Shown here: in pieces, positions 1 through 5,916 of the stretch
Layout of the letters: each line of letters begins with the position of its first letter
How positions within the stretch are numbered: the stretch's first letter is position 1
NCBI GenBank assembly: GCA_031267005.1
Contig: JAIRZX010000426.1
Coordinates: 1 to 9,238, forward strand
Direction of reading: 5' to 3'
Length of the DNA: 9,238 nucleotides
Origin: Deltaproteobacteria bacterium
Lineage (GTDB): Bacteria > Desulfobacterota > Desulfarculia > Adiutricales > Adiutricaceae
Made by a program: the position numbers and the translations under genes
The notes under the pieces: generated by a model
Database searches by the model: none
What the model saw: only the letters and a program-made list of their open reading frames with translations
Told to the model about the DNA's origin: nothing

Positions 1-74
1 CCCGCGAGGCTTTGTGTGGGGGACGCCCCGGCCGTTCCGAACCCGCCGTATCGGCCTGGAGCCTGAACCGGAAT

Positions 75-100
75 GGGGGCGGGGGGGCAAAGGGCGGGGG
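75..100 (+). other. G-quadruplex motif
   Basis: Four runs of three or more G lie at 75-79, 81-87, 92-94 and 96-100, separated by loops of 1, 4 and 1 nt. This meets the usual G3+N1-7 rule. In a GC-rich genome such tracts can arise by composition alone, so a function is not shown. Confidence 0.55.
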
Positions 101-107
101 AAAGCGC

Positions 108-143
108 GGAAACTGCGGAAACCGTGGAAACTGAGGAAACGGG
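108..143. repeat. Tandem 9-bp repeat, four copies
   Basis: Four units start at 108, 117, 126 and 135. Each begins with GGAAAC and ends in a variable triplet (TGC, CGT, TGA, GGG). The period is exactly 9 bp with no indels. It sits between two G-quadruplex motifs in a region without genes. A 9-bp period could be coding, but no frame through it gives a plausible protein. Confidence 0.8.
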
Positions 144-163
144 AGGGGCGGGGAGGGGGTGGG
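141..163 (+). other. G-quadruplex motif with single-base loops
   Basis: Five G-runs (141-143, 145-148, 150-153, 155-159, 161-163) are each separated by one base (A, C, A, T). Single-base loops are known to give the most stable parallel quadruplexes. It directly follows, and overlaps by one unit end, the 9-bp repeat array. Confidence 0.6.
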
Positions 164-513
164 AAATCTGGTCCATAGTGAGAGCCTGAAATCAGGAGAG
201 GCTGACGGGAAGGTGCCGTGCGAGTTTCTTAGTCTATTGACAGGGAGAACTTAACGGCGGGAAAAGGCTTGGGCGGCTTGGAAGCGGCCTCGGGATCGCC
301 GGAAGGATATTGCTTGGGGGGGGGCACGATAGTCACGAGATTATCTCGTCCGCGCTGGAGCGAGGGCCAGCCAAGGGAGCCCGGCTTCCTGGGCCCGGTC
401 CGGGGCCTGTCCTGGCCGTCTGGCTATGCCGGGGCCTTTCCGGGGATACGGCGTTCAGGCCCTGAACCTTCCGAGAGGGGGGCGGGCCGGCGGGCGGCAC
501 GGCCGATGCCATG

Positions 514-540
514 GGCCCCCCCCGCCGAAGGCGGGGGGCC
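514..540 (-). terminator. UUCG-loop hairpin downstream of the secreted-protein gene
   Basis: On the minus strand this reads as a GC-only stem closed by C-UUCG-G, the classic extra-stable tetraloop. Arms are 514-526 and 530-540, with two extra C/G bases bulged in one arm. It starts 17 bp after the stop codon at 558. There is no run of T after it, so it may be a non-canonical terminator or a 3' end that protects the mRNA from exonucleases rather than a textbook intrinsic terminator. Confidence 0.55.
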
Positions 541-557
541 GGGCGCTTGCCGGGGGG

Positions 558-1352
558 CTACTGGATGGCTCCCAATATGTTGAAAGGCTTCTGGATTTCC
601 ACGGATTTCTGGGTGTTGAAGTCGTCGGTTATGGTGACCGAAAGCACGTAGGATCCGGCCGGGAACTGGCTCAGGTTGATGGTGAGCGCCAGCATCTTCT
701 CCGTCGTGAAGGTCCGGTAGCCGCCGTGGGTGTATGGGCCGATGTTTTCCTGGCCTCCCAGCGAGTTGCCGTCCTGGTCGAGGATCTTGAAGGACCATCT
801 GAGGGAGTTCGTGTAGGTCCCGTCGGGCTCCTTCCTCATGGTGTAGCCGAAGGGCTCGCAGTAGAGGATGATGAGCTCGCCCGGCTGGAAATCTTGGCCT
901 TGTTTGGGCTGGTAGACTCCGAAGAACTCCGGCTCCTCCAGAATGAAGGCCGCGTTCCTGATGCCCATCTCGCCCATCAAGTTCCAGACGGACTCCATCG
1001 CGTCCCATATTGACAGCATGGCCGTCACGTTGTCGCCCACGGTGTGGGCGGCGGTGGCGCGGTCCAGGCTCTGGAGCGCCCCGGCCCCGCCGCCGCCGGC
1101 GGCGGGGGGCTGGCCCTGCACCGTGGACGGCGTCAGGGGGGCGGCCTGCTGGGTCTGGCCCTGTACCGGGGGCGGCGTCAGGGGGGCGGCCTGCTGGGGC
1201 GGGCCCTGCTGGGCTACGGCGGCGGGCGCCGCGGCAAGCGTCAGGGCCAGCGAGGCGGCGAACGCCATGGCCGCGGCGGCGGCAGGCGTCAGGCGGGGGC
1301 GGCGGGCCACGGGGGCGCTTTGGGGCGCCCCCTGCGACGGTGACTTAGGCAT
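558..1352 (-). CDS. Secreted protein of unknown function with C-terminal beta-sandwich-like domain
   Basis: This is a 264-residue protein that I cannot assign to a named family. Residues 1-47 look like a Sec signal peptide: Arg residues at 17-20, an Ala/Leu-rich core at 29-46 and a likely signal peptidase I site after AVA at 45-47. Residues 48-91 are a Gln/Pro/Gly-rich linker containing a 15-residue unit (QQAAPLTP..VQGQ) twice. Residues 92-130 look helical. Residues 135-264 look like an all-beta domain: a stretch around FQPGELIILYCEPFG (155-169), then TYTNSLRWSFKILDQDG (179-195), then PAGSYVLSVTITD (231-243), the last being typical of Ig-like sandwich strands. There is a single Cys at 165. 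The ATG at 1352 is favoured over Met29 because GGAGG lies 6 nt before it. The gene begins 36 bp after the carbonic anhydrase stop codon, so the two are probably cotranscribed, and the protein probably acts in the periplasm or on the surface beside that enzyme. Its role is open. Confidence 0.85.
   Translation of the reverse strand: MPKSPSQGAPQSAPVARRPRLTPAAAAAMAFAASLALTLAAAPAAVAQQGPPQQAAPLTPPPVQGQTQQAAPLTPSTVQGQPPAAGGGGAGALQSLDRATAAHTVGDNVTAMLSIWDAMESVWNLMGEMGIRNAAFILEEPEFFGVYQPKQGQDFQPGELIILYCEPFGYTMRKEPDGTYTNSLRWSFKILDQDGNSLGGQENIGPYTHGGYRTFTTEKMLALTINLSQFPAGSYVLSVTITDDFNTQKSVEIQKPFNILGAIQ
1110..1199 (-). repeat. 45-bp in-frame direct repeat in the secreted-protein linker
   Basis: Two adjacent 45-bp units (about 1110-1154 and 1155-1199) differ at a few positions. 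They encode two copies of a 15-residue unit with the core QQAAPLTP in the Gln/Pro linker. The unit length is a multiple of three, so copy-number change would only lengthen or shorten the linker. Confidence 0.75.
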
Positions 1353-1358
1353 GCGATG

Positions 1359-1363
1359 CCTCC
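1359..1363 (-). promoter_or_regulatory. Ribosome binding site GGAGG of the secreted-protein gene
   Basis: On the minus strand GGAGG stands 6 nt before the ATG at 1352. It decides the start in favour of this codon over the internal Met29. It lies wholly in the 36-bp gap after the carbonic anhydrase stop, so the second gene has its own translation start. Confidence 0.75.
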
Positions 1364-1388
1364 GGAAGGGGCCGGCGGGGGAAGCCGG

Positions 1389-2396
1389 CTAGGGGTGGAA
1401 GTGGACCTGGCCAGTGTCGATGTCGTAGACGGCGTCCACGATGGTTACCTTGCCCGCGTCCAGGGCTTCCTTGATGACCGGGCTGAGGGCGGGGAGCTGC
1501 TCGCTGAAGCGTTTGGCGGACAGGTAGACAGCGGCGTTGATCTTGTCGGGGTCCGCCACGCCCTGGACGGCCTGGGAGATTGGATCGAGCTTGTGGAGCA
1601 GCTCGCCCAGGTTGCCCGGCTCGTTAGCGCCTTGGACGGCGGCGGTGATCGCGCCGCACTTGGTGTGCGATAGAACGACCACGACGGGCACGCCCAGGTG
1701 GGCTACGGCGTACTCGATGCTCCCGAGCTGGTCGACTCCGGGCACGGAGCCGGCGGCGCGGATCGAGAAGATGTCGCCGAAGCTCATGTCGAAGATGTCC
1801 TCCACGGGGGCGCGGGAGTCCGAGCAGGAGAGGATCGCGGCCATGGGCGTCTGGCCCTCGGTCGCGAGTTCGCGGCGGAGGTTTTTCCCGGCCTGGGGGT
1901 CGCGGCAGGAGGGGCCGCCGCCGACGAAGCGGGCGTTCCCGTCCGTTAAGGCGGTCATGGCCGCGGCGGCCGTCCATGGGTTGCCGCCGTGGCCGGAGGG
2001 GGCAGGGTGGCCGGCCGCCTGGTCGGCGTGGGGGTCTGCAGGCGCGGCTTCGTCATGCCCCGCCGCAGGCGCGGCCTCCGGTGGAGCGGCCGGCGTCGCC
2101 GCCGCAGGGTCCGCCGCAGGGTCCGCCGCAGGCGCCGCGGGGGAGGGGGGGGCAGCGGGATCGGGCGGGGTCGCGGGGGCCGCCGGATCCGCGGGAGCGG
2201 GATCGACGCCGAAATCGACGGCGCCCGGGAGCGCTGACGTCCTTTCCGAGGCGGAAGAGCCTTGGGCCAAGGCCGGGGAGGCGGCCGCAACGGCGAAGAG
2301 CGCCGCCACCAGGGCCGCCAGCGACGCGGCGCGGGCGCCGGACGGGATCAGGCAGAGGCAGATGGGGATAGCAGTGAAGCGGATCCGTTTAATCAT
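1389..2396 (-). CDS. Exported beta-class carbonic anhydrase with a Pro/Ala/His-rich linker
   Basis: Beta-carbonic anhydrases are zinc enzymes that interconvert CO2 and bicarbonate. In this 335-residue protein the catalytic domain spans about residues 140-335. The Zn ligands are visible: Cys191 in CSDSR, and His244 and Cys247 in SHTKCGA. The Asp193-Arg195 dyad is present. Other family marks are GDIFSIRAAGS (207-217), SIEYAVAHLGV (226-236) and the C-terminal VYDIDTGQV (323-331). The family's usual RNAGN is RAAGS here. Most beta enzymes are cytoplasmic and about 200-230 residues long. This one has a signal peptide (1-45, ending PALA) and a roughly 95-residue low-complexity linker (46-140) with ADPA repeats and four spaced His (114, 123, 130, 136). 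It should therefore act in the periplasm or at the surface. The start has GAGGA 9 nt upstream (2406-2410). It is the first gene of a likely two-gene operon with the protein at 558-1352, behind a promoter at 2587-2595. The enzyme class is secure. The export and linker role are inferred. Confidence 0.93.
   Translation of the reverse strand: MIKRIRFTAIPICLCLIPSGARAASLAALVAALFAVAAASPALAQGSSASERTSALPGAVDFGVDPAPADPAAPATPPDPAAPPSPAAPAADPAADPAAATPAAPPEAAPAAGHDEAAPADPHADQAAGHPAPSGHGGNPWTAAAAMTALTDGNARFVGGGPSCRDPQAGKNLRRELATEGQTPMAAILSCSDSRAPVEDIFDMSFGDIFSIRAAGSVPGVDQLGSIEYAVAHLGVPVVVVLSHTKCGAITAAVQGANEPGNLGELLHKLDPISQAVQGVADPDKINAAVYLSAKRFSEQLPALSPVIKEALDAGKVTIVDAVYDIDTGQVHFHP
2101..2136 (-). repeat. 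12-bp in-frame repeats in the carbonic anhydrase linker
   Basis: Three adjacent 12-bp units starting at 2101, 2113 and 2125 encode the ADPA-type stretch around residues 88-99. The first two are identical and the third diverges in its last bases. The period of four codons keeps the frame, so slippage would alter linker length only. Confidence 0.7.
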
Positions 2397-2548
2397 TATG
2401 GCCGTTCCTCGTTGTTTCGCAAGGGGCCGTACGGCACCGTTCGCGTCGGACCGGGCCTCTCGCGCCGCATTGGGCTCGGGAAAGGGTTATCGGGAGGGGA
2501 TTTAAGTTTCCCCCGCAGCGCCAGCGCCCGGAAAAGAGTGAGAAGCTC

Positions 2549-2569
2549 GCGGACGGCAAGGCCGCCCGC
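2549..2569 (-). promoter_or_regulatory. Leader hairpin upstream of the carbonic anhydrase gene
   Basis: Arms 2549-2557 and 2561-2569 form a 9-bp stem with a 3-nt loop. One position (2553 with 2565) is A/C on the plus strand, but in minus-strand RNA it becomes a G-U pair. The stem is therefore complete only in a transcript of this operon. It would begin about 11 nt from the predicted transcription start. Its function is unknown; mRNA 5'-end protection is one possibility. Confidence 0.5.
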
Positions 2570-2586
2570 ATAGGGGTTTGAACAAT

Positions 2587-2595
2587 ATTATAACA
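2587..2595 (-). promoter_or_regulatory. Extended -10 promoter of the carbonic anhydrase operon
   Basis: Read on the minus strand, TG at 2595-2594 is followed by one base and then TATAAT at 2592-2587. This is a perfect sigma-70 extended -10 element in otherwise GC-rich DNA. The -35 region is poor (TTAGCT at a spacing of 18), which is normal for extended -10 promoters. The predicted start is near 2580, giving a leader of about 184 nt before the ATG at 2396. Confidence 0.7.
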
Positions 2596-2910
2596 GAGGC
2601 TGGGGCGTCCAGCTAACTTCGGCTGCCTAGGCGGAGGGGGGAGGGGGGCGGCTCTCGGCGCGAGCGAGGCCCTCAAGGATGTCGGCGTCAATTTTTGCGA
2701 CTCGGGCAGGGGGTTTCTCTCAGAGGGTGACGCGGGGAAAGGCTGATAGGCGGGATGGGTGGAGGGGCCGAGTTGGCACGATGGGGGGACGGAGATGTTA
2801 GGGGCGATGCCCAGGGGAAGAGGCGGCGTGGGAGGAGCGGGGATGTTGCAGCGGGAGGCGACGGAGGGGGGGCCAACGGGAGATGGCGGCCAAGGTTCGG
2901 AAGGGATCCC

Positions 2911-2998
2911 GCGTCAGGATTGAGGGCCAGCGTCAGGCTGGAGGCCAGCGTCAGGCTTGAGGGCCAGCGTCAGGCTTGAGGCCAGCGTCAGGAGGGGG
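2911..2998. repeat. 18/19-bp tandem repeat (minisatellite)
   Basis: Units starting GCGTCAGG begin at 2911, 2930, 2948, 2967 and 2985, with lengths alternating 19, 18, 19, 18. The last copy is partial. The 1-bp difference is one G more or less in GAGG(G)CCA. The alternation means no single reading frame is kept, so the array is not coding. It is followed by a related 17-bp repeat containing GGGAGCCAAG. Confidence 0.85.
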
Positions 2999-3003
2999 CT
3001 AAG

Positions 3004-3055
3004 TTCAGGAGGGAGCCAAGGTCGGGAGGGAGCCAAGGTCGGGAAGGAGGCCGGC
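3004..3055. repeat. 17-bp degenerate tandem repeat
   Basis: About three copies of a 17/18-bp unit contain GGGAGCCAAG or a close variant (AGGAGGCCGG in the last copy). It directly follows the 18/19-bp array and is similar to it in G/A richness, so the two may share an origin. Confidence 0.6.
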
Positions 3056-3328
3056 CGGCGTAGGGTGGGAGCAAATTCTAAAGGCGGGAGCTTCAGGTTT
3101 TAGAGAATTCAAGCCTCAAGGGTGCCTGAACGCCTGAGAATTCAAAGAGGCTGCCCTGCGCTCCCGAAAGTACGGCATGAAGGCGGGAATGTTGAGGCTG
3201 TCCCGGCCCTGCAAGGCCTATTGGGCGTCCCGAGTCCCGTCCGAGGAAGCCCTTGTATTTTCCCGCGGGCGCTCGCTAGCGCTCGGATGCCCCCGTCTCC
3301 CCCCGCGCATTCTTGGATGCCCCGGACT

Positions 3329-3347
3329 TCTCCGGCATCGCCGGAGA
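3329..3347 (-). terminator. Inverted repeat just downstream of recN
   Basis: A perfect 8-bp stem (arms 3329-3336 and 3340-3347, TCTCCGGC with its complement) has a 3-nt loop and lies 9 bp after the recN stop codon. No T-tract follows on the minus strand, so termination here would be weak or factor-assisted. Position and perfect pairing are the only evidence. Confidence 0.4.
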
Positions 3348-3356
3348 GGGGGCTTC

Positions 3357-5030
3357 TCAGGAGACCTCGCCCAGAAGCCTCTTGGAGAGGGCCAGGGCCT
3401 GGGGGGAAGGCTGGGAGCCGTCCAGCATCCTTGCAACCTCCTGGAGCCTCTGGTCCGGGGCGAGCTCGGTTATGACCGTATGGGTCCTGCCTCCGTCGGG
3501 ACTCTTCTCGGCGAGGAAGTGCTTGCCCGGTATGGCGGCCATGAGCGGCTGGTGGGTTATGACGAAAACCTGCTGGCGGCTGGCGAGCTCGGCCATCTTG
3601 GCGGCGACCTTGCCGGCCGTGTTGCCCGACAGGCCCGAGTCTATCTCGTCGAAGACCAGGCTCTGGTCGGAGTTGGGCTCCTGGGCGGTCTTGAGCGCCA
3701 GCATGACCCGGGAGAGCTCGCCGCCGGAGGCTATCCTGGAGAGCGGCTTGAAGCCCTCGCCCGGGTTGGGGCAGAAGAGGAAGACCGCCTGGTCCGCGCC
3801 CTTGGCCCCGCAGGCCGAGCCCATGGCGGCCTCTTCGGGGGCCTCGAGTTCGATTTTCAGTTCCACCTTGGGGAAGCCCAGGGAGCCCAGAGTGCCGGTG
3901 AGTTCCCTTGAGAGAGCGGCCGCAGCCTTCAGCCTCGCCGCGTGGAGCCTGGAGGCGCCCTCGCCCGCGGCCTTCACGGCGAGGGCGAGCCGCTTCGAGA
4001 AGGTTTGGCGGTCCAGATCCAGAGTCTCCAGGCGGGCTTTCTCGCCCTTGAGCTCCTCGAAGCGGGATATGACGTTCTCCAGGGTGGGCCCGTACTTGCG
4101 CTTGAGCCTGGCCAGGGAGGAGAGGCGGGCGTCCGCCTCGTCGAGGCCGCCGGAGTCCTTGCCTATGGACCTGTGGGCGTCCTTCACGTCCCTCGCGGCG
4201 TCGCCCAAGGCGCCCGCGCCCTCCCGGACGCCCTCGAGGGCGCGGGCGAGGGACACTTCCACCGCCGAGGCCTTGTCCAGGAGGGAAGCCAGGCGGTCGA
4301 GCCGGCCCAGGACGCCGTCGTCGCCGTAGAAGTGGCGCATGGCCTCGTCCAGGAGGCCGGAAAGCCTCGCGCCCTCCTTGGCCCTGGCTTTCAGGGCCAT
4401 AAGATCGTCGTCCTCCCCGGGCTGGGGGTTCACGCGCTTGATCTCGGCCAGCTGGAAGTCGTGGAAGTCCTTGCGGTCCTGGAGCTCATTAATCTCCGCC
4501 TCGGCGGCGGCGAGCTGGAGCCTTACCGCCTCCCTGGCGCGGTGGAGCTCGGCCATCTCCTTCAAAAGCGGCCCCAGCCCACCGAAGGCGTCCAGGAAGT
4601 CCAGCTGGCGGGCCGGATTGAGCAGGCTCTGCTGGTCGTGCTGCCCGGAGAGCGCCAGGAGCTCCTCGCCCCACTGGGACAGCTGGGCTACCGTAAGGAG
4701 GCTGCCGTTCAGCCACGCGCGGGATCTCCCGGAAGGGAGCACGGTCCTCTTCAGGATGATCTCGTCCGAGGGGTTTATGCCCTGGGCCGCGAAGAGACCC
4801 TCGAAGGTCTCGGGACCCGAGAGGGCGAAAAGGGCTTCGACGGCGAGCTCGCCCGCCCCGGCCCGGACCATGTCCGCCGAGGCCTTGCCGCCCCGGAGGA
4901 GACCCAGGGCACCTGCCAGGATGCTCTTGCCGGCCCCCGTCTCGCCGGTGAGGACGTTTGCCCCCGGCCCGAATGAGAGCGAGAGCGTCTCTATGAGGGC
5001 GAGGTTCCGTACCTGGAGTTCGACTAGCAT
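3357..5030 (-). CDS. recN: DNA repair protein RecN
   Basis: RecN is a cytoplasmic SMC-like ATPase that binds DNA ends and helps recombinational repair of double-strand breaks with RecA. At 557 residues this copy is close to the family norm of about 550. The N-terminal head starts with the typical MLVELQVRNLALIE and has the Walker A box GETGAGKS at 29-36. SGQHDQQSLL at 128-137 matches the family's GQH motif. Residues about 155-375 form the charged helical arms, with LARLKRKYG at 306-314. The C-terminal head has the ABC signature SGGELSRVMLA (435-445), Walker B LVFDEID (458-464) and the switch His493. The usual THLPQ after the switch His reads THQPL here. The start is fixed by homology; upstream there is only a weak GAAGG touching the ATG, with a GGCGGGG further off. 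It stands alone, with gene-free DNA on both sides. No LexA-type operator was recognised. Confidence 0.97.
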   Translation of the reverse strand: MLVELQVRNLALIETLSLSFGPGANVLTGETGAGKSILAGALGLLRGGKASADMVRAGAGELAVEALFALSGPETFEGLFAAQGINPSDEIILKRTVLPSGRSRAWLNGSLLTVAQLSQWGEELLALSGQHDQQSLLNPARQLDFLDAFGGLGPLLKEMAELHRAREAVRLQLAAAEAEINELQDRKDFHDFQLAEIKRVNPQPGEDDDLMALKARAKEGARLSGLLDEAMRHFYGDDGVLGRLDRLASLLDKASAVEVSLARALEGVREGAGALGDAARDVKDAHRSIGKDSGGLDEADARLSSLARLKRKYGPTLENVISRFEELKGEKARLETLDLDRQTFSKRLALAVKAAGEGASRLHAARLKAAAALSRELTGTLGSLGFPKVELKIELEAPEEAAMGSACGAKGADQAVFLFCPNPGEGFKPLSRIASGGELSRVMLALKTAQEPNSDQSLVFDEIDSGLSGNTAGKVAAKMAELASRQQVFVITHQPLMAAIPGKHFLAEKSPDGGRTHTVITELAPDQRLQEVARMLDGSQPSPQALALSKRLLGEVS

Positions 5031-5916
5031 CCTTCGCCCCGCCCGGCAATGGCGTCCCGGAGCGGCGGGGACGGTTCCGGACCCGCCTTTCGGAGAGCTG
5101 GCCCTGAGGCCTTACTGCTTGGAGTCATAGGGGAGCATGGCACCGCTTTGGAACGGGGCGGAAATAGGCCGGGGCGCGGGCGCCGCGACGGCGTGCCGCG
5201 GTTTCAGGCGCGGGCGCTCGAAACCGGGAGAGTTAAGGGCTTAATGGGGTTTCGGGAGTTCCGGGGGGAAGCAGGGGCTTGAGGCCCCAAGGGAGAGTTC
5301 AGGGGCATGAGGCCCCAAAGGAGAGTTCAGGGGCATAAGGCCCCAAGGGAGAGTTCAGGGGCATGAGGCCCCAAGGGAGAGTTGCTTTTGCGGGAGGCGA
5401 CCGTCCCCCTCCGGCGCCTGAAGCGCGGCCGACTGGCCGGACCGACGGGGCGCTGGCGTGCCTGGAGGGGGGGGGCGCGGCGGTTGAAAGGCAAAAGCCG
5501 GGCGGGATGGGGGGCCCGGGCCAGGCCAAAAGGCGCCTTATTCCCGGTTTGACCGTCGGGTGCCGGTAGGATAATCATTCCGAGGCGAGGAACGCAAACA
5601 TCGTGCCAAGACTGCCCGCGGGCGCGTTCCCTCTTCCCGCATCCGGGAGGCGCGTCCGGGCGTCAGGGCCTGGCGTCGGGGAAAGGGAAGCCGGAAGCCA
5701 GGGAGGGGGAGGGAGCCGCATGCCTAAGGCCGCTACAGTTCGGGATTCTGGAGCCCTCGGACAAATCGGGGTTGAGTTTCTCGCTTGTTTCCTCCGGGCT
5801 CTTGCCGGCGCCGCTCATGGATTGGACGGCAACGGCAATCAAGTGTGCTTTACTCCGCAAGGAGGGACTCGATCGCCCCGTCCGCAGGCTTGGCCTCTTC
5901 CGCCGGGCCAGCGAAC
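5031..5916. other. Gene-free region upstream of recN
   Basis: These roughly 890 bp should contain the recN promoter, but I see no convincing -10/-35 pair. The clear structure is the 28-bp hairpin repeat array (5274-5383). Open frames crossing the array on the minus strand merely translate the repeat (PELS.G-type peptides) and lack any gene-like N-terminus. At the right end (5850-5935, minus strand) a short coding-like tail in another frame may belong to the decayed nuclease gene next door. Confidence 0.55.
5274..5383. repeat. 28-bp tandem repeat, each unit carrying a hairpin
   Basis: Full units run 5281-5308, 5309-5336 and 5337-5364, with a partial fourth at 5365-5383 and a partial one before 5281. 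Each junction forms GGGGC-5 nt-GCCCC, with stems starting at 5274, 5302, 5330 and 5358, exactly 28 bp apart. The stems are identical, while the loops differ (TTGAG, ATGAG, ATAAG, ATGAG). There are no spacers, so this is not CRISPR. It lies about 240 bp upstream of recN. It could act as a protein-binding array or REP-like element, or be a simple minisatellite. Confidence 0.85.

Larger units (their letters stand above)
1..557. other. Gene-free GC-rich region with G-runs and a short repeat
   Basis: No reading frame here has a believable protein. The open frames on both strands are Arg/Gly/Pro-rich and are what GC-rich DNA gives by chance. The stretch holds two G-quadruplex motifs (75-100 and 141-163), four copies of a 9-bp repeat (108-143), and a UUCG hairpin at 514-540 that probably ends the transcript of the gene at 558-1352. 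A TTGACA at 237-242 on the plus strand has no matching -10 box at the usual distance, so I do not call a promoter from it. Confidence 0.6.
2397..3356. other. Gene-free region between recN and the carbonic anhydrase operon
   Basis: In these 960 bp I find no credible gene. Open frames are short and of random GC-rich composition. The operon end (2397-2595) holds a leader of about 184 nt with a hairpin at 2549-2569 and an extended -10 promoter. The middle holds an 18/19-bp minisatellite (2911-2998), followed by a 17-bp repeat (about 3004-3055). The decamer GAGAATTCAA occurs twice (3103 and 3136). The recN end has an inverted repeat at 3329-3347. Confidence 0.6.

Noticed and set aside
237..242. 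Plus-strand -35 box TTGACA
   Set aside because: No -10-like hexamer lies 16-18 bp downstream and no gene follows on that strand.
424..1013. Long open frames on both strands overlapping the secreted-protein gene
   Set aside because: They are shadows of the real minus frame: Arg/Pro/Gly-rich, with no domain and no ribosome site. The frame at 558-1352 has a signal peptide, a ribosome site and natural composition.
1537..2505. 322-codon plus-strand frame opposite the carbonic anhydrase gene
   Set aside because: It is antisense to a gene with intact zinc-binding residues, and its product is Ala/Gly/Ser-rich low complexity caused by the GC-rich codons of the other strand.
3313..5130. Several plus-strand frames of 240-340 codons across recN
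   Set aside because: recN is complete and conserved on the minus strand. The opposite frames are composition artefacts with no recognisable motif.
5274..5383. CRISPR array
   Set aside because: The 28-bp units are directly adjacent with no unique spacers, and no cas gene is present.
5299..5578. Small minus-strand protein made of the 28-bp repeat
   Set aside because: 28 is not a multiple of three, so each unit falls in a different frame. The open frames have no ribosome site and no coding-like start.
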